A stretch of 64,000 bases of DNA from Ascaris suum (lineage: Eukaryota; Nematoda; Chromadorea; Rhabditida; Ascarididae): NCBI GenBank assembly GCA_013433145.1, contig CM024188.1:6795001-6859000 (forward strand), read 5' to 3'. Numbering within the stretch: the stretch's first letter is position 1; every line of letters starts with the position of its first letter. The notes under the pieces were generated by a model. The model was given only the letters and a program-made list of their open reading frames with translations, searched no databases and was not told where the DNA came from. Shown in pieces: positions 47,601 to 60,170 of the stretch. The translations under genes were made by a program, and so were the position numbers.

Positions 47601-49549
47601 TCTGCAGTACTTATTTTCATTTCGTCAGTGGAACGGGTAGCCGTTTAACAAATATGTAGTATAGAGTACCTAATTGCAGAAGTGGGGAGGGGATTACGAG
47701 GAGAGTTGGTCGTCATACATAGCAGAAGTAGGTGGTGAATGTACATTGGAGAATGGATTTTGCGCATGAGGAGAGTGAGAGAGGGAAAATGAGAAAGTTA
47801 CCCCGAAGAAAAATTGGATGGTTTGCAACCTGAGGCCGTACAAGTTTCGATGTGCACATTGGTAGATTCGAATCGTTGCAGCACTCACGACAGGCAGTCG
47901 TGTAAAGATTCGAAATGCACTAAACGAACCATGAAGCAGTCTGGGGATGGGCGCATGGCTGCGTGATGTTTTCGTTGCTGTGGCGAACAGTAGGTGCAGA
48001 AGGAGAGGATTATGCACATCCTGAATCATTCGGCAAGGGTTCCACTTTGCACTAGTATGACCGGCAGTGTTACGCCGTTTGTGCAATGACGCGTATGTTA
48101 CACCGCCTTTCCTCGGGATCGATTGATAAGTTGGTACTCGACAGGTGCTTTCTTCGGCGGAGGGACTTCTATTACGGATGGGGTGACGTTACGGGAGCAA
48201 TGCTGGATGTGGGGGAGGAGGGGAGGACGAAAAAGTGTGTGTTTGACGGGGAGGTGTATGCTAACTCCCAGCCCACACCCCACAACATCATCCACCCGTG
48301 CAAGGTGCTGTGCTTCCTTCCTCCTTTGAAAACCGATCTCGCATGTCGGGTTTTGCGCGTACCTCACTTCTGCCGCGCACTGAAATCTGTCGAAAGTGCT
48401 TCTTAGGACGCGGAATGACAGAGCTAAGAGAAATCCGGTAGTATTGTGCTGTGCTGTATTCTCTCGCAGCGATTCGTTTTTGCAGCCTCTAATGCACACC
48501 ACATCTCTGCATGTACCTAAGGATATGAGAAAATAAGTGTTTATTCAGTTCCTGTGCAACGGCATTTTTATATATGTCCTAGACTAGTGCAGAGGATGTG
48601 AGCGAGATGTTAGGGCGTTTTTACGCAAGCCGAAGGCTACCGTAATCAGTTCGGGGCCATACCAACTCTTTCGAGTCGTGATTACTGTTTTAGCATGCTG
48701 CAGTTTCAACCACTTTAGCTGCATAAGAAATATCAGCTTGCCAGAAATTGATCTCTGCGGAAACGGTCAGAGGCAGTAATATTTCCCGTCCAGTTAGGCG
48801 ATGCTGTACTCCTTTGTGCTATAAGTGCGGAATAGTAAAGATTTTCGGCGAGCAGTTGTAGTTTGCTGCGAGAATATTTTAAGAAGGTCATTAACATGCG
48901 AAATTCATCCATTAAAGTGAAAAGAGAAATAAACTCATGTAAAGTAATGCGAGAGGGCAGTAACAGAACAAAGAATCCAAGCGAAGCGGTGAAAAGGATA
49001 GGAGTAAATTAAATTCACGAAACCAACTGTTGACGGGTGTGAGTGCATGGGAAGCAAACATAAGAACAAAATCTCTGGTGTATTCTCATAGAGAAGGAGA
49101 AAGATAAGATTGGAAATGCAGTTCAAAAATTTCATAACAAAGTCAAATCGAATTTGATTCTTCGATACTCAAACGCTATAGGGTAAAAAAATTTCGAGTT
49201 CAGTATAATAGCCGAAAATATAGAAAGCTAATAACATTTTATGAAATACTACACGAGTGAAGTATTCTTGTACACGTTGAATGGTCTTACGTCACTCGTG
49301 AGATACCACTTGAATGCAGTATTCCATATTTGTTTGAGAGTATGCATTTGCGATGGCATTCTATGCAATTATGCCACAGTGCATGTAAAGTGCAATATGC
49401 AAACTTGAAAACCTTCACAACGATGTTTGAACGACGCAACTTTCAACGAAGTAACGGCAGGAACACGGATAGCCGTTTAGCGAGAGATGGGCTGTCAGTG
49501 CTCAGGAAGCGCTCTTTACATTTCTTGTTCGACATCTGCCAACAATTCA
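44662..49549. other. Intergenic stretch without recognised genes
   Basis: No supported exon. The part at about 47,690-48,500 has higher GC and open frames on both strands (up to 134 codons, minus), but none resembles a known protein or has clear splice sites. A long T tract lies at about 47,391-47,412. Confidence 0.4.
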
Positions 49550-49880
49550 ATCATTGAGGAAGCTTCGTAACATCAATTTGAAGAGCATGATGATCGGTAG
49601 CGCAATGATTCGCCGATCAAAATATTTCCACATCATCTGCAAATAAATTGCACACACGTGACCAACTGTCGGAAGCGTCATTTGCATAGGTCTGCTCAAG
49701 CCTCCATACCTTTGTGAGAGTGGCTCTTCAACGGTTGCTTTGAACGAACGATTCGGAACAATTACTTCGATCCGATTCATCGATGACTCCGATATCCCAT
49801 AGGCTCCTAATTCGTGCGCAAGTTTGCTGTCGCATGCATAAAGTCAAATGCTTTTGCATAATCAATATGCAAATCAGTTT
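49550..49880 (-). mobile_element. Decayed CR1-like LINE reverse-transcriptase relic
   Basis: Read on the minus strand, in order: IDYAKAFDF (RT block with catalytic Asp), then one frame over SKLAHELGAYGISESSMNRI and VPNRSFKATVEEPLS, then in another frame NLFADDVEIF (49620-49649, the catalytic FADD block). The order and spacing are those of non-LTR RTs such as CR1/jockey. Frameshifts and stops show it is dead. Confidence 0.7.
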
Positions 49881-52800
49881 GGATTTTCTGATCTACAGCA
49901 GCATCGCCTATAATGGATATTAATTTAGATAACATAGATCCGTCACCTCACATAATGCACTAAAAAACGACTCCGTCACCTGGCACTCCACGGTCGAATT
50001 AGGGCCGGTCGCAGGCGTTCCCTATCACGGTGGGGAGCCATTTTCAATGGCGTGATCATAGTAATCAGAGCTAGGCATTGGCCTGACTGCTCTTTTCCGG
50101 CCAAGCTCTTTAGGCATGACTCGTAAATATGCGCACGCCTACTAGCAACAACAATTTTGCGAAAACAACACACAAAGGATCAACATAAAAGTGTAGCTAT
50201 TCCTACCAGCTCATCCCTAAGTTCCTCAACCAGCATCAGCTCGACCACTGCTACAACTTTCGTTGACAGCTTTGGAGATCTGTGGTGAGAGGAGAACAAA
50301 AAGTCCGGCGAATTCATGCTTTGGCGATCTCATGAATCAGAAATTAGCAATCCCTGCAGCCTGCCGAGGCACAGCACTTGAGGGTCCTTCGTATACTGTG
50401 GCAAGTACGATATGCGGCGAGAGCGAGAAGGCAATACTGCAGCAAGTCGCAAGCATAATAAAAAAAAATGTGGCTTTCGCCAGGGACAGAACGAGGGATT
50501 TATTGAAAACAGTCCAACTTCTTATCTAACTAAGTATTCGAGACTTGAATTCTTGGCTAAGTATGTGAAGCGCTTTAATGAGGTAGCGATCAAAGCGGTA
50601 ATGGTCCGCCAAACTGCTGATGAAACATCAAAATAAAGGCAAAATTTTATTGCGACAACTCACTGCATAGGGGTGGGGAATAAAGGGTATCAGTTTGTTT
50701 ATATAGTTCGCAGTGTCTCAATATAGGGTAATCCTTCTGACGCGTTGCTAACGCTTATCAGGTTTAGCGTAGATGTTATTCGAACAGGAATTATTCTTAA
50801 ATTAGGGAAAGCTTTTAACACCCCCCCCCCCCCCCCCCAAGCAGCTAGTGTTTTCGAGGCATGATGAAGAGGAGAGGAAAGGGAGTAGCACAGGAGCAGA
50901 GGAAAGAGCTGGTAGGTGAATGTGGTAGGACTTCAGGCAGTGGGTGGCGGATGTGGTTGTCACTCGTGCAGTGGTTTGCCCAGGTTTATTTGTAATGGTA
51001 ATACAAAGCTCTGAAACTTCCGACTGATGTTGCAAGTGAATCTGATCTAGCGATCTTGTGGCCTTGGATTAGGCGATAACAATGTGACTGACAACTTTCA
51101 AGCACATCATGACCTCTAAGAAGCTCAGCAAGTAAAACTTCGCGGGTCTGGGGATGTCTGCGCGAGACGTTTTCTCATTTCATTCTCGCAAAACTTTCGA
51201 TACAACCCCTATCAATATAGCAGCTGAATGTGCCACAGAAGAGCTCCATCGTCATTTAATGGGCACCTCTAATTTGCCCCGAAGCTGCTATTGCATTCCC
51301 ATGAGAACGAAATAAAATTGGTCGAAATTCATTTTATCTCTCTTCGGGAACTCAGTGCTACTGTAGTTCCTCGTGGCATTTTCAGAATGGGTTTTCGCCA
51401 TTCCCGTTAGGTAAGTAGGATTAAGTGCATGTGCGGCAGGTTTGCGTAAGTCCGATTTGTTCAAAATCCATATTTGATGGGCTTATCCGCCACTCCCTCA
51501 GAGGTCCAACTGGGCAGAATCCACAATTTCGCTTCCGGGCTGAGAAGAGACATGGGAGCTTGATCGGGGAATCTGACCTGGCCATTTACAGGTACAAATT
51601 TATGCTCCGCTAGGAACCGTTATCTGTGGAGCATGAGAGAGTCCCTTCAGCAGTAAAGTGAGGTACTTTGTAGCAGGGTCTTCGTTTGCAGCACATCGTT
51701 TGCGAACGTGGTCTCCACTACAGCTGTTCTGCTGTGATGAAAGCCAATACGTCTACTAGATCAGGCACCCGTGCCCACTGATCACAGCATTCCTACTGAA
51801 CTAGGCGATACAAGGCTTCGATGAAAGTTGCGAACGGCGATATTGCTGCAATTGCCGAAACTTGGCTAGCAACAAAGATAAGACATATTGCTATCGTTAA
51901 ACACAGGTCATTCCGTCCGTAGTGGTAGATTGCTTCCTAAAAGGGGCGTGGATTGTTTCTGTTTCAGTGAGAAAACAGCTGAAAGTTTCAATTTGCTTGT
52001 TTCGGCTCTCAGAACTTGTTCTTTCAGTTCTTATGATGATATTTTGCAAGTGCAGTTTATCGAATACAACGGCGTGTTTCTTCGAAATCTTCACGATTGG
52101 CATATTGTCGTCGTGCAGTCAGTGTTGGTTGATAATCTTCACTTCCTTTTATGCTTGGCGGATTTGCACTCGACTAACACTTGCAGTGATTGTGTGCAGA
52201 GAGCAAAGTTGTATATTTGATTCACCAACCAGCCCACAACCTCGATACTAATTTTATATCCCTCTTGCAGATGGTTAATGCTTAATTTCTAGCTGCTCAC
52301 TTTTACAGCAGTGAGCATATTCGATTCACTTCATAATTCTCCATGAAGAACCTTTATTTCTCCCTTCATGAGTCTTTCTGAGATATAACAGATAGCTGTT
52401 CAATGCACTTGTTTTTATGTTAACTAAGATAGGTATTATGGGGGGTATTTAATATGGAAGAAATATATGGATTTTTCTTGCTATGCCTCTATGCTGTTTC
52501 GCGGGTTTCTGTGTTTAAAAACTTATTTTATAATATCTGCACCCATAATATCATCATTTCAGTTGTATTTATACGCTTAGGGGTGTGAGATGTTTCCCCC
52601 ATCTTTCCATTCTGCGGCGCCGACGGCAGATTACGAAATATCTGGGTAGTTCATCTAAATTGATAGGCTAGAAGCAGTTGCATTTCTTCGCTTCCAAACG
52701 TTGAGTTTGGCGATTTGTAGTGAAGTGTTTAGTTGCAAGCGTGAATCGGAATAAAAACAGAAAGCAGTACGGTCGTTTACCGATCATTTGAATAATTTAT

Positions 52801-55800
52801 TCGTTCGCCGCAAGCAAAGGCCTCTACGCACTGCATGATAAGTTTCTTTTTACTCGAAACAACCGCCTTCCTTTTTTTCTCGAACAAATTGCTGAAGCCT
52901 CCGCTGTCTTTTCGTCTCTAATGTGTCCTTGATTTTCAATCTCGTTAGGTTTCCCTAATTTGGAAAGCTGTAACTGCCTTTCATTCCAAAAAAAAGCTTC
53001 ATCCACAGTCCTTCCCAATTAAAAGCCATTTTTCCTTGTGTTTTTAATCAGCAAAGTACTCGAAATTGTCATCAGGGATTCTTCTACCTTCACACACAAC
53101 TGTTTTTTTTTCAGGCCCACTTAATTTTATGAAAAGAAGTCCCGACCAACAACTTCAAAACTGATTTCATGTTGCAATGATGGGGTAAAAGCTCTTGTTG
53201 AGGAAGCTTTCGAGGTAATTGCTCTCCAGAAGCATTTCCGTACACTTAGTTCTTATGACACTGAAGGGAACATGTTGTCTGGATTGACTCATCTTCCCTA
53301 ACCTCCATTCACTGTTGAGGTGGACAACGTTTTTCTGAACCATACGAAATCAGCACAGGCGCATCTGAAGGCAGTAACCACAAGACAATCCTTTTTGCTT
53401 GCATATGCTAATGCTATATAAGAACAGTTATCAGATGTATGAAAGAAATCACTGATTTCTCAACGGTCTCTTCAGGACTCCGAGGATGTCTTCAAATTTT
53501 TACTAAATAGGCTGAAGCACGCCAGCTTGACCCTAATTGTTACTCATTCCATATTGACGTTAACGACAACTATTCCGTATAATTATTTTTATTGTTGCAA
53601 TTACCCGAAATCGTTTACTCAAAACCATTTTTCAAAACCGCACAGTTATTGCTGCAACTTCAATGCGCGATTTAGATGTTATTATTGAAAACATTCGCAT
53701 TGAAAAATCCATTGATAGAGTGCGGCACGAGAAACTTTTGAGATCGCCAACTGCATTTTGCAATTATTCACCACAGCTGCGTTGAAAATAAAACAATGTT
53801 TTTGCTCCTTGTAGCAGAGCGATTTGCAGCACTGTTGCCTAATATTTCCTCTTATTTAAGATGTTGTGAGGAACGAGTCGAACATGTTCAAAAGCACTCT
53901 GCTCGAGTTGATTGCACACAATTAGATACCGATTCAGCGCAGTTGAATTTTCGGATGCATTTGCTCTTTAAATCACTCAAAGTCGACGATTCCAGCACGA
54001 TTAAATTTTTTCTCAGAGATTTGTTTTTCAAGGATATTCCTTTTAAGAGTAATTTCAACCACTCTTATTGTTCATATCCGCACGTGCACATAATCGGGAA
54101 CTGATGATCTCATATAGCATTCAATGCACAATTCTTTCTTGCGTCACATCATTCGTGTTTGGAATATGCCTCCACAGCACATAACATATGCTTTCAGGTT
54201 GTTAGTTTTGACTAGGATTTGATGCACTCTGCGTTCTTAATTTCATTTGGATGATTATTTTTCTTTTGGTATGATATAGGCCGAGTTTTCGATTTTCGGT
54301 AAAAATGCTCACATACTTTTTCATATGCGTCTTTTGCAAGGTTTTGCTGACGTTGATTAGAGTGTCGTCGCATCTCTGTTTGCATCTGATATTTGTTAGT
54401 TTCAACCCTTTAATCATATTTCATAGCAATCCATCGCATTCCATGTGATTTATCGACGCTTAAGGGTGTCATCAAGTTTCCACGACGAAATTTTTTTGCT
54501 AACAGTCGGGTGAGGGCGAAAGGCGAACTTTTCTTCTGGGTACAATCGGCCGCTTTTGAAGAAACCGTTTTTGCTCTCTTATCATTGTTTTTGTAGACTT
54601 GTGTAAACGTTAGTTTTAAACGAGGTTACGCAAAACAGCACAGTGCACATTCCTCTTGGTACAAAATTCAGTTCGCTTTGGAAGAAAAAGAAGTTTGCTT
54701 TGACGGACTTTTAGATTTATGACTTATGAAGCATTCTTAAATGCAAGAAGTTGCCTCGCCAAAAGCGTCCCTTCAATCTCTTAAAACGGACGAGGTTTAT
54801 TGTGCGCATTGTTGTGCTCAAATACGATATTCTTCATTCTACCTCATCATTCGTGTATTGCTTAATGTAATTTTGAGATATGATGAGTTGTATATCCACA
54901 AATACAGGCAAAGTTTTGATCACTGCTTTATGAAGTAGCAAAGTCGACGTTCGGTTAAACTTTAAAATATGAAAGTGTTGCCTAGTTTGGTCTTTTTTTT
55001 CAGAGAACTGCAGGGTATCTTACAAATGTTCGGTTTTTTAAACTGTCGGCATATATTTGGAAAGCCACTTAACCCTAGGAGCTGATTCATAAAGGCGTGC
55101 ATCACGCCACCTTTCCTAACGCGTTTTGCTGCTTTTCTTGCGAATCAAAAATTCAGAGCTTTCTTGTTACATTCTGGAGATATTGAGCGGGTGGTGCAGG
55201 GATTTCGTTTACGACGTTTGCGACACTGCCATTATTTGACTGGACGGAAATTTTTTTTGAGGAAAGTAAAGGACGGTTGGACGTGGATAATATTATCGTT
55301 AATATTATTGTATACTTAAGCAACCGATATCTCCTACGTTTTATTCAACGGGTGATCTAGCGCTTTATTTTAATACAAATGTGTTGGGCTGTCAAATATT
55401 TATTCGGGACTCGGACCATACTTCGTTTGCCTTGGGTTTCGTCTCGCACGGGCTTACGATATTACAGGAAAATCGTATGGGTCACGATTCAGCTGGATTC
55501 TGACTCCGCCGTGCATCGAAAAGCGTGCTCTCACCGTGTCTTCTCATGCAGTATCGAGGCTGAGCTTCCTTTGGAAACTCAGGCACGTTTTCGCTCTGAA
55601 AGTGGTTCAGACAGTTTTTCATGCTTGTGGCCGAGTTAGCGTTCGAGGGCACATGTTACCCTTCGTCCGTACATTTCATCAGCCCGTTAGAACTATCTAG
55701 CAACGATGTAATGCTTTTTCTCATTGATTCTCTCAGTTACTTTCCGGCATGTGAGCGTTGCCATGCCCCCCCAGCCTTTCGAGCGTGACCCCGCATATTT

Positions 55801-56834
55801 TCCCCTGTGTGAATGAACCGTGACAAAGCCATCAAACGGCTGCGCGCGTGATCCTGGGTTATGCTCCCTGTTGGCCGTCAAGCATTTCTTAATTTATTCT
55901 ACTGTCCCATTTCACGGTTTTTTTCACAAGCACCTGGTTTTACAGCACTTTATGGCATCTCTTCTCACAGCTGACTGGAAGAAACTTAAATTACAGCTCA
56001 AAATATATTATATAGTATACGTTTACTTTAAAAGGTCGAAAGTAGGGTATAATAATGTTATAAAAGAAATACTACAGTACGGTACAAGAAGAAAGTGTGT
56101 ACAGTATAGTTTCGTAGAAGAAAATTTGTGAAATAGCACAAGCATAGTTCACTAATGCCTTTAAAGTATGATGTAATAAATTCGAAGAAATCGTTTCATA
56201 CAGAACACGATTGCATATAAGTTTTTGTTATGGTGGTGTCAAATCACACAATGGTTGATGATAAATTATTCTGTGATATTAACAGGTGTGTTTTTATAAT
56301 TTACTCATATTATAACACGTAAGAACAAATGCGCCATCGACTGTTTCGATCAACTGTTTTTTTTTTTGAAGCATAACCGCATTTACAGACTAAAGCAATA
56401 GCATAAAACATTAGCAATTACAAATCACAGTAAGTTTTTAACGTTGGCAATTCACTGAAGCGTTTATCTCACAGTCATCTGGAACTGCTCGAAAATTTTG
56501 ACAGAAGAACACCTGTCACTTCAAAAAAAATTGCTTAGAATCCTTTCAGTTGCGCAGATGAAAAGCAAAACACCTTTTAAAAAGCACATAACGCAAAAAG
56601 AAATTGCAGCGATGGGAGGGGAACGTTTTAGAACAATTTGTTTCGACTCATTAGCGCGCTAATTAGTACATTCCACAGAAGCATTCGATTACTAAAGTAA
56701 TTGGTCGAGTCGCAGAAAGTAAACAATATTTCAAACCGCTATTGAACTGTATCTATTTCACAGTCCAGACTGCATGCACCTTACTTACACATATTGAAAA
56801 GCAGTACTACTTTGCAAACGAATTACGATGAACT
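49881..56834. other. Intergenic stretch without recognised genes
   Basis: No supported exon. Contains a C18 tract at 50,821-50,838. A frame at about 51,460-51,600 (minus) is fairly GC-rich and open for about 40 codons but unrecognised. The section at about 55,090-55,260 has the look of a dispersed element, without a second copy here to prove it. Confidence 0.4.
50821..50838 (+). repeat. Poly-C tract (C18)
   Basis: Eighteen uninterrupted cytosines between AT-rich flanks. Confidence 0.97.
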
Positions 56835-56840
56835 TTTATT
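56835..56840 (-). promoter_or_regulatory. Polyadenylation signal AATAAA of the G-alpha gene
   Basis: A canonical AATAAA on the minus strand about 70 bases after the G-alpha stop codon, a usual distance for a short nematode 3' UTR. Confidence 0.75.
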
Positions 56841-56908
56841 GGAATGGAGTATCTCTGAGCAGTTCCAATGTAGTGAAGGCGTTAAAAAGAAAGAAATTAC
56901 GGAAACGG

Positions 56909-57025
56909 TCAGCAGAGTCCCATTGATTTGAGGTTCTTCGCTATAATCATATCGAGACATGCGTCCAACACAAACTGCACATTGTTCGTATCCGTTGCGC
57001 ATGTGTGATGACAATAGATTTCACG
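56909..57025 (-). CDS. G-alpha last exon (G5 box and C-terminus)
   Basis: Acceptor gtcacag, then [20 protein letters not shown] and the tail KNLKSMGLC, stop TGA at 56911-56909. The -4 Cys of Gi/o is Met. Confidence 0.95.
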   Translation of the reverse strand, partial: REIYCHHTCATDTNNVQFVLDACLDMIIAKNLKSMGLC

Positions 57026-60000
57026 CTGTGACGACCTTAATGAAAAGTGCATTTATTCTTTTTAATAAAGCCGATTCAATTGTTATAACTCGTCGACCAC
57101 ATAAACATCACAGAATTGAACGAGACGAAAACGTCTAAGAGTCCACCTTCCCAAAATTGTGTCCAGCGAATAGTGAGGAGACACTATTATTTTATTTATC
57201 GCTAGTATACTCTTGAGAAAAACGATTTAGCTGCATCAAATTTACAAAACGTAAAACCTTCGTTTTGGTGTTTTTGATATTAGCACTTTCACTGATATTC
57301 TCATGCGTCACTCATGAAATTGAAGCTGTACTGAGAAAATAAATTCGTTTAAAACGCAAAACTCCTAGTAGTTTCAGTAGTTTCGAAATTTCGCCTACCG
57401 CTTGCCATTTTACTCAGTAAAACTTCAACACTGTGGAAGCATTGGATGAATGCAGTAGCATAAACAACTGAAGTGATTGGAAATTGTTGTAAAATTATAT
57501 CTTCACTGGAAGATATCATACCGATTAAGTGTATTTCAGCTTGATTTGATGCGACTGTTACAAAGTGTGTATTGAACACGGTTCAGGCCAAATATTCTAA
57601 AATCCAAACGAATGACGCAGTCAGACGTTTGCCAAATGTCGCCACTATATGAAAGCAGTGGTGCTTCATTGGACCTTTTGAAAGCAGTAGAGTTTTTTTT
57701 TTTTCTGAAGGTTTTATGAATAATAAGATTGTCCGAATAGCGTTCCATGCAAACGAATGTGCAAAAACCATTTAAATGTTGCTGTCATATGCAAGGCAAA
57801 ATCGAGAGATCCCTCATTCAAACCATGACTTCAATTTATTTCACTCAATCGTGGGTACAAAAGTAGAACACAGATCCAAGCATACTGATAGTCAAGTGTC
57901 GTTCAATGCTCTAATATTTCGCATTAACTGCAAGATGGGAGGCAGTACGAACATGAACGTTCTGCTTTTTTTAAAATTACTTGCGCTTACCTACTTTTCT
58001 GTGTTCTCCCATTTCAGGATGTTGAAATAAATAAATAAAGCGTTTCGTGAGACGATTAGAAGAATGCGGCTTTCCCAAAATTAGAGGAGCCAAGAAAAAA
58101 CGAGAGGGGTGCAAGAAATGTTCGTGTTAACTCTGATCTTAATAATCAATAGAAAGCGATGTGTGACATATGACGCGAGTCGCAATCATTCAAATTTATA
58201 AGAAACTTGCCTATTTAGCTGCTCGAATTTCCACTGTATATAATTGATACATTCAGATTGATTCTGCTGACCTAAAATATAGGCAAACCTTTAAGTAAAT
58301 CGATATCTAAGGATGTGAATATCGACATGATAAAAGTGTTTCAACGTTTTATTTCTGAGAGCTCAATTCCTAAACCTCCTCATCTAATTACAGCAACCAC
58401 CGACCAAACGACTGAGCTCTTTACAATTTTTTAATGCCATAGGGCAGGGATGAAGCATAATTGCCCAACTTTTGCTTACGAGAAAATTTATTTTGTAGTC
58501 AAAAAATGTGAGAAACTAAATGTTCACTTAAAATGTTGCTGAGAGAGGCTATAAATAATAACTAAAATAACTTTGGATGCTTCAAAGCGTCAGTAATAGC
58601 GAAACTTGCAACGACTGTTAGATATGGTATAAACATTAGGCTGAACCAATATTTGCGGAAACGGTGTCGTGGATTTTAAATAAACTTATTGAGCTATCTG
58701 ATTAACAAGTGGCTCGATCGAGAATGGATAAATTTGACGACATTTTTGCTTATAGTAGAAAATTGTTGTGAAGTTTTGCAAAAACTGGAAAAATATTGCC
58801 GAATTCTGTGCATGTTTTTTCTCTCAAAAACGTTTGGTTGTTCTTCAAGTGCTATCATTAGACGCTACTTTGTGATGGACAACGCGGCACCTAGCTGCGA
58901 AGTCTGGGTCAAAGAACGAAGCAGCTAATCGTCGTCAACATCATAATGAAATCACAACAATGAAATGAGAGAGAGAACTTTCTCACAACTTTCTGCTTTT
59001 CACACAAAAACTCCCGCTAAATCTTCCTTTCCTTCTCACCGAATTTTGTTTCGTCTCTTTCGCGTGGTCAGACGATAAGTGGAGCTCAACTGAGCAATTT
59101 TTATAGGAAATGCGGACAATAAGCATGCAAATGTAAGCGTAAATGATACAAATCAGACCACAAACCTTTATATTCGGGAAAGCAGATTGTTAAAGGAGAG
59201 CGAACAATTTTCTCAGCAAAGAGATCCTTTTTGTTGAGAAATAATATAAAATGTATATCGGCAAACCACGGGCTGTTGCAAATTGAATCGAATAATTTCA
59301 GTGATTCTTGCATTCGATTCTACAATTTGCACTACTAAATTCTTTTGCAGCCTTTACCCGTTTCGCTGTTGAAGGATACCTCAAAGAATTTATGCAAAAT
59401 TCCATCTAAATGAAAGGTTTTTGTATTCCCTAACCTTTTCTGTATTCAGGATCGCCATACTTCATTCCTTGGTCACTGGAAATTCCAATTCATCTAATAG
59501 CTCAACGTCTTACAAAAAAAGTAAGTGAAAACGTGCTGAATAGGAAAGAAGCATAGGAATAGTCCATGATCTTATCCAAAACTGGAAGGAAAATTGCTAA
59601 ACGATCAGGTGTGGCTAGCTGAAACGATTTTCGACAGAACTTCGATCGTGCTCATAGAATAAAAGAAGGAGTAATGTTTACATATGTGAAATCGTGAATA
59701 ATCTCAGAAACGAGAGCAGGAAATTGCAAACGTAAACGTCGCAGGAGATGACTAGATAAGACAGCAAAACCTATGACACAATTCTTTCAATAAAATGACA
59801 TAATACATACGCCCATTTCGAACGATATCTATCAAACTTCTCTACTGTTTGTAATTCAAGCGTGGCTCTATGTATTCGATCTAATTTCAACCTTATTTAG
59901 TACATCACTATAAATCCCACTCCACCAAGCGAACGGTAACACAGTCATCACTACTTCCTTCTATAGAAGTTAAATACTCTTTAATAGACGTTTCTTTCCT

Positions 60001-60170
60001 TAATCATTCATCGAGACTACTAATTTATGTAAGTAACCAACGGTGCAATTGTCCTCTCGAAGAGTTTGATCATATTCGGAAAGCGACGATATGAATATAA
60101 TTGCGTTACGTTATCAAAACAATGTATCCATTTTTTCCTTTCTGAGCGTTGTCCGCCCACGTCGATCACT
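56909..60170 (-). CDS. Heterotrimeric G-protein alpha subunit (Gi/o-like), 3' part, four exons
   Basis: G-alpha subunits bind GTP after receptor activation and signal from the plasma membrane. Exons: 60170-60042, 59319-59166, 58271-58207, 57025-56909, giving the last 154 residues (one base restored in the first). Seen in order: [16 protein letters not shown] (switch II, catalytic Gln present), [40 protein letters not shown] (G4, guanine specificity), [24 protein letters not shown] (G5) and the tail [11 protein letters not shown]. The Gi/o-like NKKD and PLTICFPEY blocks place it near Gi/o. The Cys four residues from the end, the pertussis-toxin site of Gi/o, is Met here. This suggests one of the divergent nematode gpa genes; I cannot say which. 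The P-loop, helical domain and switch I exons are not found up to 64,000. Confidence 0.93.
58017..58040 (+). repeat. (AAAT)n retroposon-type tail
   Basis: ggatgttgaaataaataaat and onward, the same ending as the element at 24,560-24,784. It lies in a G-alpha intron on the opposite strand. Confidence 0.5.
58207..58271 (-). CDS. G-alpha third-from-edge exon (alpha4/beta6 region)
   Basis: Acceptor atattttag, donor GGCAA|gtttct. A short 65-base exon encoding [20 protein letters not shown], the family's (E)EA..YIQ.KFE.LN block. Phase fits both neighbours. Confidence 0.9.
59166..59319 (-). CDS. G-alpha exon with the NKKD box
   Basis: Acceptor caaattgtag, donor TAAAG|gtttgt. Encodes [19 protein letters not shown], then [19 protein letters not shown] and TICFPEYK. 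Confidence 0.96.
60042..60170 (-). CDS. G-alpha switch II exon (one-base deletion)
   Basis: Acceptor ttttttcag, donor ACC|gttggt. Encodes [20 protein letters not shown] in one frame, and [19 protein letters not shown] in the next. One base is missing within 60105-60109. The second frame is the one that joins correctly to the next exon. Confidence 0.93.

Noticed and set aside
47694..48502. GC-richer region with long ORFs on both strands
   Set aside because: The frames overlap on opposite strands, show no domain and no convincing splice sites.
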